NCBI RefSeq assembly: GCF_009847015.1 | Contig: NZ_WVEM01000007.1 | Coordinates: 155,341-219,340, forward strand | Source of the DNA: Sunxiuqinia indica | GTDB lineage: Bacteria > Bacteroidota > Bacteroidia > Bacteroidales > Prolixibacteraceae | Direction: 5' to 3' | DNA: 64,000 bases | Shown here: positions 1-8,646 of the stretch, piece by piece | Numbering within the stretch: the first letter of the stretch is position 1 | Layout of the letters: every line of letters begins with the position of its first letter | The notes under the pieces: model-generated | What the model saw: only the letters and a program-made list of their open reading frames with translations | Databases searched by the model: none | Told to the model about the DNA's origin: nothing | Made by a program: the position numbers and the translations under genes

Positions 1-3000
1 CACTCAGGTTCACCGTGTGCATTTGAAACAGGTCGCGCATATTGGTTCCGAACAGGGAAAAATCGACAAACCAACCCTGACCGTATAGCCATATCATCAT
101 AAACCCGCCGCTAAATGCCATGGCAATCCCCGAGAAGACCATTAGGGAGGTGGTGACTGACTTAAACTGGAAGTAAAGAATCAGGAAAACAATGACCAAT
201 ACCAGCGGAACAATAATCGAGAGGCGTTTTTCGGCTCGCACCTGGTTTTCATAACTTCCGGAGAACTTGTAGCTTATTCCCGAAGGCACATCTAAATCTC
301 CGGCATCAATCCGGGACTGAATCGCATTCTGCGCATCATTGACTACACCAACTTCTGAAAAGCCTTCTCGTTTGTCGAATAAGACGTACCCGACCAAAAA
401 GGTCTCTTCACTTTTAATAGCCTGCGGCCCCCTTACATATTCAAAGTCAACAATCTGGGAGATTGGGATTTGTGCTCCTGTGGGGGTTGGGATTAAAATT
501 TTCCCTAACGATTCCGGGTCATCCCGAAGTTCGCGCGGATAGCGAACCCTGACCGGAAAACGTTCGCGGCCTTCTACGGTAGAAGTGATTTTCATACCGC
601 CAATAGCGGTTTCAATGGTTTGCTGGACATCCTCTACATTCAGGCCATAACGCGAAATCTGATCGCGGTTGATGTTGAGATGCAGGTAAGGTTTACCAAC
701 AATCCGGTCGGCAAACACCGCTTCGGCTTTTACCGAAGGGACTTCTTTCAATATCTCTTCCAGTTGCATCCCAAATGCTTCAATGGTTGGCAGGTCGGGG
801 CCATACACCTTAATTCCCATGGGCGCGCGCATACCCGTTTGCAACATAACAAGCCTCGTTTCAATGGGCTGCAGCTTTGGCGCAGAGGTAACCCCCGGTA
901 ATTTCGCCACCTTCACAATTTCGTTCCAAATATCATCGGGCGATTGGATATGGGGGCGCCAGTTACGGAAATAATTACCCCACTCATCGGGCACTAAATC
1001 GTTGCTGGTCACTCCGCGTTTCAAGGCTTCCTCGTTGCTAAGGGTGTCTCCATTCACAAGAATGAAGCGATCCTCCTTATCAACCTTAAACCGCTTGCGG
1101 TGCCCTTTTTCGTTAAGCATGTACTCCGGGCGGTAGTTGATCACGTTTTCGTACATCGAAATAGGAGCCGGGTCAAGCGCAGATTCTACCCTGCCTAATT
1201 TTCCAACGGTAAGCTCAACTTCAGGAATGTTGGTCAACAACATATCCAGTTGGCCTAAAACCTTCCGGTTGTACTCAAAACCCGAATGGGGCATGGAGGT
1301 AGGCATCAGCAAAAAGCTACCTTCGTTAAGTGAAGGCATAAATTCTTTTCCTATTGCAGGAAAAGTATGTGTCAGACCTGACCACACTTTAGTGGTCCGG
1401 ACATTCCATCCTACAGCATCAAAACCTTTGGCTACAAAGCCAAACAAAGAATTAAAACCGATAAAAGTTGTTGTTCCGAAGAGAATTAAAAAAGTAGGAA
1501 TCAACAGAAAGGTAACCTTATGCTCCAGGCACCATTTCAATATTGGTTTGTAGAAATACTCCAAAACGGTGAAGAACCCTAAAATAAGTATCACAATCAA
1601 AGCGACGAAAACCACATTCATCACCAAACTTTTGGAGGGTCCCAGCGGGAGCCAGTATTTGGCCAGCAGCCAAATCACACCAATAACTACGAGGATGATT
1701 TCAGCATGCTTAAGCATCCAATAGGCGAATGATTTTGCTTTTTGTTGAACTGATTTATTGGAAGAAGTAGCACCTTTGCTTCCGTTTAGTACCTCTCCTC
1801 CAGTATTTAACCTCGATCCTCTAAGCTCTTTTAACACACCTACAAGCCCAAATGCCAGGAACATCATTCCGCCCCAGATTTGCCCGAAAAAAAGAGCAGC
1901 AATACCAATGGGAATCAATATGATATTCACCCATTTCCTGATTTTCTGATTTTTGATTTTAGCGCCAAAAAACCAGTGGGCCAGCATGGGTAAAATAAAC
2001 AAGGAGACTATCAATGCGGCTATCAGTGCAAAGGTTTTGGTGAAAGCCAGCGGCCCAAAGAGTTTTCCTTCGGCAGCCTGCATCGTAAATACCGGAATGA
2101 AACTCACAATGGTGGTCGAAACTGCAGTAAGTATTGCAGAGCTTACTTCGGAAGCACCATTGTAAATGGTCGTTATCAGTTTTTGTCCGGGCGGGGCTTC
2201 ATCCACATGCTTGATGATATTTTCCGAGAGAATCACCCCTAAATCGACCATTGTTCCAATCGCAATGGCAATACCGGATAAAGCGACGATGTTGGCATCG
2301 ACACCAAAATAGCGCATAGCGATAAACACCATCAGTACGGAAATGGGCAACAAACTGGAGATTAAAAATGAGGCCCGGAGATTGTACACCATGACAATGA
2401 CCACCAGAATCACAATCAGAATTTGAAGTGAAATGGCCTCTTCCAATGTTCCCAATGTTTCGTATATCAATCCGGAGCGATCGTAAAAAGGCACGATCGT
2501 TAATTTGCTAACCACGCCATTTTCCAATGTTTTTTGTGGCAGTCCGGGCGAAATCTCCTTGATTTTGTCTTTCACATTGTTGATAACCTGCAACGGGTTG
2601 GCACCGTAGCGGGCAACGACCACGCCACCGACCACCTCCGCGCCATCTTTGTCCAGCGCGCCACGGCGGGTGGCAGGTCCTAAACTAACCACCCCAATGT
2701 CCTGAACGCGGATCGGTACATTTTCCTGAACGGCTACCACCGCTTTTTCAATGTCCTCCACCTTTTTGATGTAGCCTAACCCACGAACCAGATACTCCGC
2801 CTGGTTGATTTCGATAGTCTTGGCGCCAACGTCCCTGTTTGATTTTTGAACCGCCTGCATCACTTTATGCAGTGGTATGTTGTAAGCTTTGAGTGCATCA
2901 GGGTTTACGTCAATTTGGTATTCTTGCACAAAACCGCCAATCGAAGCTACTTCCGAAACACCTTCGGTGGCATTCAATCCATATTTCACGTAGAAATCCT

Positions 3001-3532
3001 GTACCGACCGGATCTCATGCAAATCCCAGCCGCCAGTTGGATTCCCTTCCTTGTCGCGGCCCTCAATCGTATACCAATACACTTGTCCCAAGGCTGTGGC
3101 ATCGGGTCCAAGTGCCGGCTGCACACCCTCCGGGAGCAAACCCGAAGGCAGCGAACTTAGTTTCTCAAGAATTCGAGAGCGCGACCAGTAAAACTCAATG
3201 TCTTCGTCAAAAATGATGAAGATGCTGGAAAATCCGAAAATCGATGAACTCCGGATGGATTTTACCCCCGGGATTCCAAGAAGATAAGTGGTTAATGGAT
3301 AGGAAATTTGATCTTCAATATCCTGAGGCGAACGCCCCATCCATTCGGTGAAAACAATCTGTTGGTTTTCGCCAATGTCGGGAATGGCATCTACCGGAAC
3401 CGGATCTTTTGGTAAAATACCGGTATCCCAGCCAAATGGAGAAGTTACGATTCCCCAACTCACAAAAAGGATGAGTATTAATGATGTAACGAGCTTATTT
3501 TCGAGAAAAAAACGAATTGTTTTATTCAACAT
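1..3532 (-). CDS. cusA: CusA/CzcA-family heavy-metal efflux RND permease, 3' end cut by window edge
   Basis: Inner-membrane RND pump subunit that drives export of Cu(I)/Ag(I) or divalent metals across the envelope using protons. Reading the minus strand from the ATG at 3532 gives an open frame to the window edge (about 1177 codons) starting MLNKTIRFFLENKLVTS, with the typical N-terminal membrane segment, then VPVDAIPDIGENQQIVFTEW and GRSPQDIEDQISYPL, all hallmarks of the HME-RND group. A central transmembrane block around 2290-1940 contains GTMVDLGVILSEN, where the Asp and Glu match the proton-relay pair of CusA (MVDAAIVMIEN). A second long periplasmic domain and C-terminal helices follow; the final part is outside the window. 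It is the last visible gene of a minus-strand metal island, with the HYC_CC_PP gene directly upstream. The family is certain; the preference for copper/silver over zinc/cobalt/cadmium is inferred from the neighbouring multicopper oxidase. Confidence 0.95.
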   Translation of the reverse strand, partial: MLNKTIRFFLENKLVTSLILILFVSWGIVTSPFGWDTGILPKDPVPVDAIPDIGENQQIVFTEWMGRSPQDIEDQISYPLTTYLLGIPGVKSIRSSSIFGFSSIFIIFDEDIEFYWSRSRILEKLSSLPSGLLPEGVQPALGPDATALGQVYWYTIEGRDKEGNPTGGWDLHEIRSVQDFYVKYGLNATEGVSEVASIGGFVQEYQIDVNPDALKAYNIPLHKVMQAVQKSNRDVGAKTIEINQAEYLVRGLGYIKKVEDIEKAVVAVQENVPIRVQDIGVVSLGPATRRGALDKDGAEVVGGVVVARYGANPLQVINNVKDKIKEISPGLPQKTLENGVVSKLTIVPFYDRSGLIYETLGTLEEAISLQILIVILVVIVMVYNLRASFLISSLLPISVLMVFIAMRYFGVDANIVALSGIAIAIGTMVDLGVILSENIIKHVDEAPPGQKLITTIYNGASEVSSAILTAVSTTIVSFIPVFTMQAAEGKLFGPLAFTKTFALIAALIVSLFILPMLAHWFFGAKIKNQKIRKWVNIILIPIGIAALFFGQIWGGMMFLAFGLVGVLKELRGSRLNTGGEVLNGSKGATSSNKSVQQKAKSFAYWMLKHAEIILVVIGVIWLLAKYWLPLGPSKSLVMNVVFVALIVILILGFFTVLEYFYKPILKWCLEHKVTFLLIPTFLILFGTTTFIGFNSLFGFVAKGFDAVGWNVRTTKVWSGLTHTFPAIGKEFMPSLNEGSFLLMPTSMPHSGFEYNRKVLGQLDMLLTNIPEVELTVGKLGRVESALDPAPISMYENVINYRPEYMLNEKGHRKRFKVDKEDRFILVNGDTLSNEEALKRGVTSNDLVPDEWGNYFRNWRPHIQSPDDIWNEIVKVAKLPGVTSAPKLQPIETRLVMLQTGMRAPMGIKVYGPDLPTIEAFGMQLEEILKEVPSVKAEAVFADRIVGKPYLHLNINRDQISRYGLNVEDVQQTIETAIGGMKITSTVEGRERFPVRVRYPRELRDDPESLGKILIPTPTGAQIPISQIVDFEYVRGPQAIKSEETFLVGYVLFDKREGFSEVGVVNDAQNAIQSRIDAGDLDVPSGISYKFSGSYENQVRAEKRLSIIVPLVLVIVFLILYFQFKSVTTSLMVFSGIAMAFSGGFMMIWLYGQGWFVDFSLFGTNMRDLFQMHTVNLS

Positions 3533-3624
3533 GCTATTTCAGTTATGATTTTTTTGTTTATGATATACAACAAGTTAGTCACCGCAAAGTTGTTGTCTTG
3601 CGGCTCTTGGTAATCATAATAAAA

Positions 3625-3999
3625 TCATAAAAGAAATACTTCTTTTAACGCGAGTGTTTTTTGAATGGGAAGTAAAGGAGGTGCTTCAATAAAACTAAGA
3701 CTTGCAACTTCTGTTACAGGAGCATTTAATAATCCCACAGCGAGCAAATCATGCCCCAAAATATCGAGTTCGGCTAAAACCGGGATGCATGAAACAGCAG
3801 GGACTGAAAAATCCTCTTTAACCTGATAGACCTGCGTTTCGTTGCGGCAGCAGCTGTCCATGTCACAGCAGGATTTTGCTTCATTAAAAATAGCAACTGA
3901 TTCGAGTGAACCTGCGCAATAATGTTTTGACACAGCCATCCCCATTGTTGAAATCAACAACAAGGCAGATAAAATGATATGGCTGATTCTTTTTAACAT
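3625..3999 (-). CDS. HYC_CC_PP family small exported protein
   Basis: A 124-residue protein with an N-terminal signal-like hydrophobic segment (residues 5-22), then a SKHYCAGSL motif, a Cys cluster CCDMDSCC near residues 44-51 and a C-terminal APPLLP. This combination matches the Bacteroidota HYC_CC_PP family, whose name describes these motifs. Members are commonly seen beside RND metal-efflux genes, and here it lies 92 bases upstream of the cusA start. The clustered cysteines suggest metal binding outside the cytoplasm, but no biochemical role is established that I know of. The assignment to the named family rests on motif recognition alone. Confidence 0.8.
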   Translation of the reverse strand: MLKRISHIILSALLLISTMGMAVSKHYCAGSLESVAIFNEAKSCCDMDSCCRNETQVYQVKEDFSVPAVSCIPVLAELDILGHDLLAVGLLNAPVTEVASLSFIEAPPLLPIQKTLALKEVFLL

Positions 4000-4151
4000 G
4001 ACAGCAAATTAAACAAATTATTTCTAAAGGTGTTCTCTCAAAACTGATAATTTTTGTTAATTGGAAACAAACACAGACTATTTGCCCGGTACTTTTCAAC
4101 TATTTTAACTGATGCAAACTATGCGATACCGGAAAATTGAAATGTTATTCG

Positions 4152-4184
4152 ATTCTAGAAAAATGGTATCTGTTTTTCTAGAAT
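4152..4184. repeat. 12-bp perfect inverted repeat, possible terminator
   Basis: ATTCTAGAAAAA at 4152-4163 and TTTTTCTAGAAT at 4173-4184 are exact reverse complements around a 9-base loop. It lies 20 bases past the stop of the APC permease (minus strand) and upstream of the HYC_CC_PP gene. The stem is AT-rich with A/T arms inside the hairpin, unlike a classical GC-stem terminator, so an operator role (a TTCTAGAA core on each arm) is also possible. Confidence 0.45.
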
Positions 4185-4203
4185 TTCATGAATTCGTAAA
4201 CCT

Positions 4204-5502
4204 TTAGTTTGATTCTTCTTGTCTTGAAAGAAACCATTTCTCACCAAAGTAAATAAGTAACATAGCTCCTATAGCAACAAGCACCACTGGCAAGTCGTTT
4301 TTTGCTTTCGTTAAAACAAAACCGGATAGAACAACCAGATCGAGTACAATCGCAGAAATTACGATTGCTGGTTTAAAGTCAATCTTTCCGCGTAAATTTT
4401 TTAGCAGTCCGTAGTGTATCCCAATGTCCATAACCAGGTAAAAAATTGCGCCGAGCGAAGCAATTCTGGAGAGGTCGAATAAAACAGTAAGCAGGATTGC
4501 AAGCCCGGCGATGTACACCAGCATGTGTTTTTGAATCCTGCCCGACATCCCAAGGTGGCTGTGGGGGATCAGTTTCATTTCGGTGAGCATGGCAGTCATT
4601 CGCGAAACGGCAAATATGCTTGCGATTATTCCAGAGATTGTGGCAATGATGGCCACAAAAACAGTGACCCAAACGCCATATTTCCCAAAAGCAGGACGAG
4701 CTGCTTCGGCAAGCGAATAATCCTTTGCAGAAATGATTTGCTCAATTGATAAAGACGAAGCCACCGAAATGGCTACTAAATAATAAAGCACCACACAAAT
4801 AGCAATGGAAATGATAATAGCGCGGCCTACATTTTTGTGTGGTTTTTTAATCTCATCACCACTGTTGGTAATGGTTGTAAACCCTTTGTAAGCCAAAATG
4901 GTAAGTGCCAATGCACCTATAAAGCTTGTTATTGACTTGTCGGGAAGGGTTTTTGGAAGGGGGGCGCTGAAACTAAAACCAGCAGCCCACAAACCTCCGA
5001 TGGCCAAAACCGCCAATCCGCCAACTTTTAAAACCGCCATCGTAAACGATGATTTTTCAATGAATTTATTGCCCGAAATATTTACCACAAATGCCAACAC
5101 GATAAGGGCAACTCCAAGCACCGGCACCCAGAAGGTATTTTTTTCCACATCAAACAACTGCAACACATAGGTGCCAAATGTACGGGCAACCAAACTTTCA
5201 TTGATGATCATTGAAAAAGCCATCAGCAGCGCCGCAAATGCGGTGAAGGTGGTTTTGCCATATTCCTTTTTCAGGTACATACCAATGCCGCCGGCCGAGG
5301 GAAACGCATTGGATAATTTAACGTATGAATAGGCGCTAAAAGCAGATATTATCGCGCCAATTACAAATGCGATAGGAAAAAGATTTCCGGATAATTCGGC
5401 AACCTGTCCCAACAATGCAAATATTCCGGCACCAATCATCACTCCCGTCCCCATAGAAACGGCGCCAGTTAACGAAAGACTATTTTTTTTGTAATCATTC
5501 AT
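4204..5502 (-). CDS. APC-family amino acid permease
   Basis: A 432-residue polytopic inner-membrane protein with about 12 hydrophobic segments. The N-terminal segment GVMIGAGIFALLGQ fits the APC-superfamily TM1 motif (GxGIF) that binds the substrate amino group and carboxylate, and a conserved FGKYGVW segment appears before TM8. The family exchanges or takes up amino acids with protons. It sits inside the metal island, which is unusual; a link to metal stress (for example uptake of metal-binding amino acids) is only a guess. A decayed beta-barrel fragment runs into its start codon, suggesting the gene was joined here by rearrangement. Substrate cannot be told from sequence. Confidence 0.88.
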   Translation of the reverse strand: MNDYKKNSLSLTGAVSMGTGVMIGAGIFALLGQVAELSGNLFPIAFVIGAIISAFSAYSYVKLSNAFPSAGGIGMYLKKEYGKTTFTAFAALLMAFSMIINESLVARTFGTYVLQLFDVEKNTFWVPVLGVALIVLAFVVNISGNKFIEKSSFTMAVLKVGGLAVLAIGGLWAAGFSFSAPLPKTLPDKSITSFIGALALTILAYKGFTTITNSGDEIKKPHKNVGRAIIISIAICVVLYYLVAISVASSLSIEQIISAKDYSLAEAARPAFGKYGVWVTVFVAIIATISGIIASIFAVSRMTAMLTEMKLIPHSHLGMSGRIQKHMLVYIAGLAILLTVLFDLSRIASLGAIFYLVMDIGIHYGLLKNLRGKIDFKPAIVISAIVLDLVVLSGFVLTKAKNDLPVVLVAIGAMLLIYFGEKWFLSRQEESN

Positions 5503-5647
5503 GATTTAGAATCTTCTGGGTAATCTGCCTCCCGCTACCAAATCGGCTAGAGTAGTTTGCCATTAATAAAACATTTTTTGAAAGCCTGTATTCAACACCG
5601 GTACTCCAACCTGTATCAAGGATGAAATAGTATCCGATTGCAGTCTG
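5495..5647 (-). pseudogene. 3' fragment of an outer-membrane beta-barrel gene
   Basis: Minus-strand translation of this stretch gives 50 open codons after an in-frame stop (5650-5648), with no plausible start. The peptide includes IGYYFILDTGWSTGVEYRLS followed by KNVLLMANYSSRFGSGRQI, showing the alternating aromatic/polar pattern of paired barrel strands. Its stop codon overlaps the ATG of the APC gene. It is best read as the tail of a lost outer-membrane protein, perhaps of the small MetA/transporter-like type found in copper loci, but the family is not identified. Confidence 0.4.
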
Positions 5648-5666
5648 TTAACCCCATCCCTTCAGG

Positions 5667-6125
5667 CTATTTTCCTTTTTCTACCGGCAATCCTAAAGTT
5701 ACCCAGTCGTGCATACCACCGCGGTAGTACAATATTTTATCGGGCGGGTAACCGGCCTCCAGTAAATTGCGGATGGCGGATGGCGATTGCGGGCATTGCG
5801 GCCCGTTACAAAAGAAAATGGCAGGTTCATCACGGTTCAATTCATCCATCCGATCGACCACTTCTTTGTGCGGTATGTTTTTCGCTCCGGGGATGGTCGA
5901 CACTTTGTAGAAATCCGGAGTGCGGCCGTCGATAACCTGCTTCCCTTTTTCCAGCGAATCATTTAGTTCAATCTCATCTACCGTTCTAATTCCATCGGCT
6001 ACTTTAATTGGCTGAATTTTGCCCCATGTGGTATCAACCTGTACCAATCCGGTTTTGTCTTTCACCGGTTGCGGCACCATTTGCGAATCGCCTTTTTTTT
6101 GATTACGTTTTTCATTAATATCCAT
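5667..6125 (-). CDS. Rhodanese-like domain protein with C-x-G-P-x-C active loop
   Basis: A 152-residue protein with a single rhodanese domain over roughly residues 35-150 and no signal peptide, so probably cytoplasmic. The putative sulfur-carrier loop reads FFCNGPQCPQSP, that is C-N-G-P-Q-C, a two-cysteine loop like the CRGPYC subtype known from ArsR-rhodanese fusions rather than the canonical single-Cys loop. The downstream LYYRGGMHDWVTLGLPVE is the conserved C-terminal rhodanese signature. The gene lies 15 bases after the SHOCT gene and appears co-transcribed with it and the Spy-like gene. Role is probably persulfide transfer or thiol-based metal handling; the substrate is not known. Confidence 0.88.
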   Translation of the reverse strand: MDINEKRNQKKGDSQMVPQPVKDKTGLVQVDTTWGKIQPIKVADGIRTVDEIELNDSLEKGKQVIDGRTPDFYKVSTIPGAKNIPHKEVVDRMDELNRDEPAIFFCNGPQCPQSPSAIRNLLEAGYPPDKILYYRGGMHDWVTLGLPVEKGK

Positions 6126-6140
6126 TTTGTATTTCTTATT

Positions 6141-6374
6141 TTATAATAAATCTTTCTTCTGTTCTTCAAATTTCTGCTTGTCAATTTCACCGCGGGCATA
6201 TCGTTCTTTTAAAATGTCCAAAGCCGTTTTACCGGTTCTTTGATTCGTTGATTGATTGTTTTGATTCAATCCTTTTACAAGCATCCAAACAACCACAACT
6301 ATTATAATAAGACCGATGATCCACCACCAGCCCATTCCCATTCCCCAGCTGTGTCCTTCAAATCCGTTCATCAT
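6141..6374 (-). CDS. SHOCT-domain small membrane protein
   Basis: A 77-residue protein: a Gly/Trp/Met-rich N terminus, one transmembrane helix (about residues 17-34, WIIGLIIIVVVVWMLV), then a C-terminal SHOCT domain (LDILKERYARGEIDKQKFEE). SHOCT domains are short oligomerisation modules often placed at protein termini. It is 17 bases downstream of the Spy-like gene and 15 bases upstream of the rhodanese, so an operon is likely. Small SHOCT membrane proteins are frequent in copper-resistance clusters; no reaction is known. Confidence 0.85.
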   Translation of the reverse strand: MMNGFEGHSWGMGMGWWWIIGLIIIVVVVWMLVKGLNQNNQSTNQRTGKTALDILKERYARGEIDKQKFEEQKKDLL

Positions 6375-6391
6375 AAGATTCTCCTTCCTTT

Positions 6392-6970
6392 TTACTGGTT
6401 ATTATGATTTTGCATCATTCCGCCTTGTTTGTGCATCATTCCCTCCTCATGCTGCATCATACTTTTCATTTGTTCTTTTTGGTCGCTATTCAATACAGCT
6501 TTCATTTTTCCGGCGGTTTCGTAAGCGGCCACTTTCATGCTGATTTTGGTGTCGGTACAATCCTGCATCTGTTTTTCAATCTGGTTTGCAGACGCCATAT
6601 CACCCAACAGGTTTTTGAGCTTCATCTTTTTTTTGCGTAGTTCCGATTGATAGTCAATTTGTTGTTTTTTAAACTCAGCCTGCAAGTCATACAATTGTTC
6701 AACCTGGTCATCGTTTAGTGATAACTGTTGCTGCATATTGGGGAGGTGATTGACCATGATCCCGTACTTTTTCATGGGCATGTCCTGACTCATCATTTTA
6801 CTGCACATGGGGCACATTCCGCTGTTCATCATGGCCTGCATCATGTCACTTTTTTGCATCATCATGCCTTGTTTTTTATTTTGACTGTTTTTCTGTCCCA
6901 TCATTTGGGCGTTTGCTGTGTACCCTGCCATAAAGAATAGGGCCGTTACTATAATTATTAACTTTTTCAT
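6392..6970 (-). CDS. Met-rich Spy/CpxP-like (LTxxQ) periplasmic protein
   Basis: Starts at the ATG at 6970 (MKKLIIIVTALFFMAGYTANA, a clear signal peptide); a further upstream ATG at 6997 would put a charged extension before the signal and is less likely. The mature protein is very rich in Met (MMGQKNSQ, MMQKSDMMQAMM, a CPMC pair, and a C-terminal Met/His tail). Two helix motifs, LNDDQ and LNSDQ, correspond to the LTxxQ repeats of the Spy/CpxP/CnrX-like fold, which is a periplasmic chaperone or metal sensor. The Met, His and Cys content suggests Cu(I) or Ag(I) binding. First gene of a tight three-gene group with SHOCT and rhodanese, 95 bases after the multicopper oxidase. Confidence 0.82.
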   Translation of the reverse strand: MKKLIIIVTALFFMAGYTANAQMMGQKNSQNKKQGMMMQKSDMMQAMMNSGMCPMCSKMMSQDMPMKKYGIMVNHLPNMQQQLSLNDDQVEQLYDLQAEFKKQQIDYQSELRKKKMKLKNLLGDMASANQIEKQMQDCTDTKISMKVAAYETAGKMKAVLNSDQKEQMKSMMQHEEGMMHKQGGMMQNHNNQ

Positions 6971-7065
6971 TTTTATTAGTTTTAAGTATTCATACAAAGT
7001 ATTTGATAATTAACTTCTTAATCGTTGCGTGATTTTAAGAAGAATTTACAGTGTTTTATCCGTTG

Positions 7066-8646
7066 TCATACTACTTCATAATTGCGCATCATTCCCATAT
7101 CCTCGTGTTCCAAGTTGTGGCAGTGATAGACATATGTTCCTTTAAAATCTTTGAACTTCATCACTATCTTAACTTTCATGCCCGGCATTAGCAAAAAGGT
7201 ATCTTGCCAGCCTTCATCCATGAAACCGTCTTTTATCGTTTCCCAAACTGCGCTTTCCATTCCGGAAACATCGCGGTCGATAATTTGAAATTGCAAACCA
7301 TGCAGATGAACAGGGTGAGGCATGCGCATCATATCCTGCATCATGCCCATGCCGCGGCCATCGTCGCCGTTGATAAATTCCCAAATCTCGGTAGTTCCCA
7401 GTTTTACTTTTTCCCAATCGGCCACTTCGGTCATCCCAAATGTTTCGCCATTGATGACCCACTGCATGCGCTGGTTATAAAAATAGAATTGTCTGGGCGA
7501 GTTAGAATTTACCGCTTTTACGGCGTCTGTTTTTTTTATGGGTGAAAAAGAAGCAGGCAATGTTTTGATTTCGCCCTCGTTTTTGGTGATTTTAAAACGG
7601 GCAACATTGAATGCATTGCCGTTTTGTGTGTCTTCGGATTGCATCATCCCACCCATCATTCCGCCGCCCATCCCCATGGATGTACCACTGTTAAAAGCAA
7701 GACTTTCTAATTGAATTTCGTCGGTGTTTTTCGCTTCTGAAAAGTCTTTCCAGATTTCGGCACGTTGACCAGGAGCAAGCATCAGGTAGTTTTTTTTGAT
7801 TGGCTTTTCTAAAAGTCCGCCATCCGTGCCGATTACAGTCACATCGCTGCCATCGCTCCATGCTAATTTATATATTCGTGAGTTGGAACCGTTTAGCACC
7901 CGAAATCGATAGGTCGCCTTCGAAACTTCCATTATTTGTTCCGGGGAACCGTTCACGATGATTTGCTTGCCTAAAAAACCCTGCATTTGCCCCATCCGGC
8001 TATTCTGCAAATAAACCAGTTGGTTGTTGTTGTCGAACGTTCGATCCTGGATAATTAATGGGATATCATATTCACCGCTTGGCAAATCCTCATTCACACC
8101 TTCAACGATAAACATTCCTGCCAAGCCTTGATAAACCTGCGGCCCGGTAATTTTATCGGGATGAGGATGGAACCAATAGGTGCCGGGTCGATTGTTTACT
8201 TCAAATTCGTAAATGTATTGTTTGCCGTTTTCAATGGCATACATCGGATGCCCGTCCATTTCGGGCGGAATGTGCAACCCATGCCAGTGTATTACACTTT
8301 CGTGTGGAAGCTGGTTTTTAAAACGAACGCGAATTTTTTGCCCATTTCTTACCCGGACGACTGGACCGAGATATGAATCCGGCAATTTTTCGAGTGATGC
8401 ATTTTCGCCTTTCAACAATTTTGACTGATAAGAATAAATATTTGTTGGGTTGCCGGGGAAAAGTTGTAATTCCGATGGAGTAGCTGTCAGTTCAAGATCA
8501 ACATCAGGCTCAAAATCACTATTAACTCGATAATTTCCCGAGATTGTTTTTTGTTGACCATCAGTGGAGCAAAAGACCAACGAAGGAACTAATGTGGTCA
8601 AGGTAACTCCTTTGGCAGAATTTTTTAAAAATTGCTTTCGGTTCAT
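7066..8646 (-). CDS. Multicopper oxidase (CueO-like)
   Basis: A 526-residue exported oxidase probably converting Cu(I) to less toxic Cu(II). The N terminus MNRKQFLKNSAKGVTLTTLV resembles a Tat-type or lipoprotein-like signal ending in VFCS. All copper-site motifs are present: HWHGLHIPP and YWFHPHPD in the first cupredoxin domain, and HPVHLHGLQF and YHCHNLEHEDMGMM in the last (type 1 and trinuclear sites). A Met-rich insert (GMGGGMMGGMM) near residues 328-338 recalls the Met-rich loop of CueO that delivers Cu(I). It is the first gene of the minus-strand metal island, preceded by a roughly 600-base gap from the divergent epimerase gene. Confidence 0.93.
   Translation of the reverse strand: MNRKQFLKNSAKGVTLTTLVPSLVFCSTDGQQKTISGNYRVNSDFEPDVDLELTATPSELQLFPGNPTNIYSYQSKLLKGENASLEKLPDSYLGPVVRVRNGQKIRVRFKNQLPHESVIHWHGLHIPPEMDGHPMYAIENGKQYIYEFEVNNRPGTYWFHPHPDKITGPQVYQGLAGMFIVEGVNEDLPSGEYDIPLIIQDRTFDNNNQLVYLQNSRMGQMQGFLGKQIIVNGSPEQIMEVSKATYRFRVLNGSNSRIYKLAWSDGSDVTVIGTDGGLLEKPIKKNYLMLAPGQRAEIWKDFSEAKNTDEIQLESLAFNSGTSMGMGGGMMGGMMQSEDTQNGNAFNVARFKITKNEGEIKTLPASFSPIKKTDAVKAVNSNSPRQFYFYNQRMQWVINGETFGMTEVADWEKVKLGTTEIWEFINGDDGRGMGMMQDMMRMPHPVHLHGLQFQIIDRDVSGMESAVWETIKDGFMDEGWQDTFLLMPGMKVKIVMKFKDFKGTYVYHCHNLEHEDMGMMRNYEVV

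Noticed and set aside
1137-2165. Long plus-strand frames in the first 3.5 kb
   Set aside because: They are antisense to the clearly coding CusA frame on the minus strand.
6404-6940. His-rich plus-strand frames
   Set aside because: The His runs are the complement of ATG-rich Met codons in the Spy-like gene.
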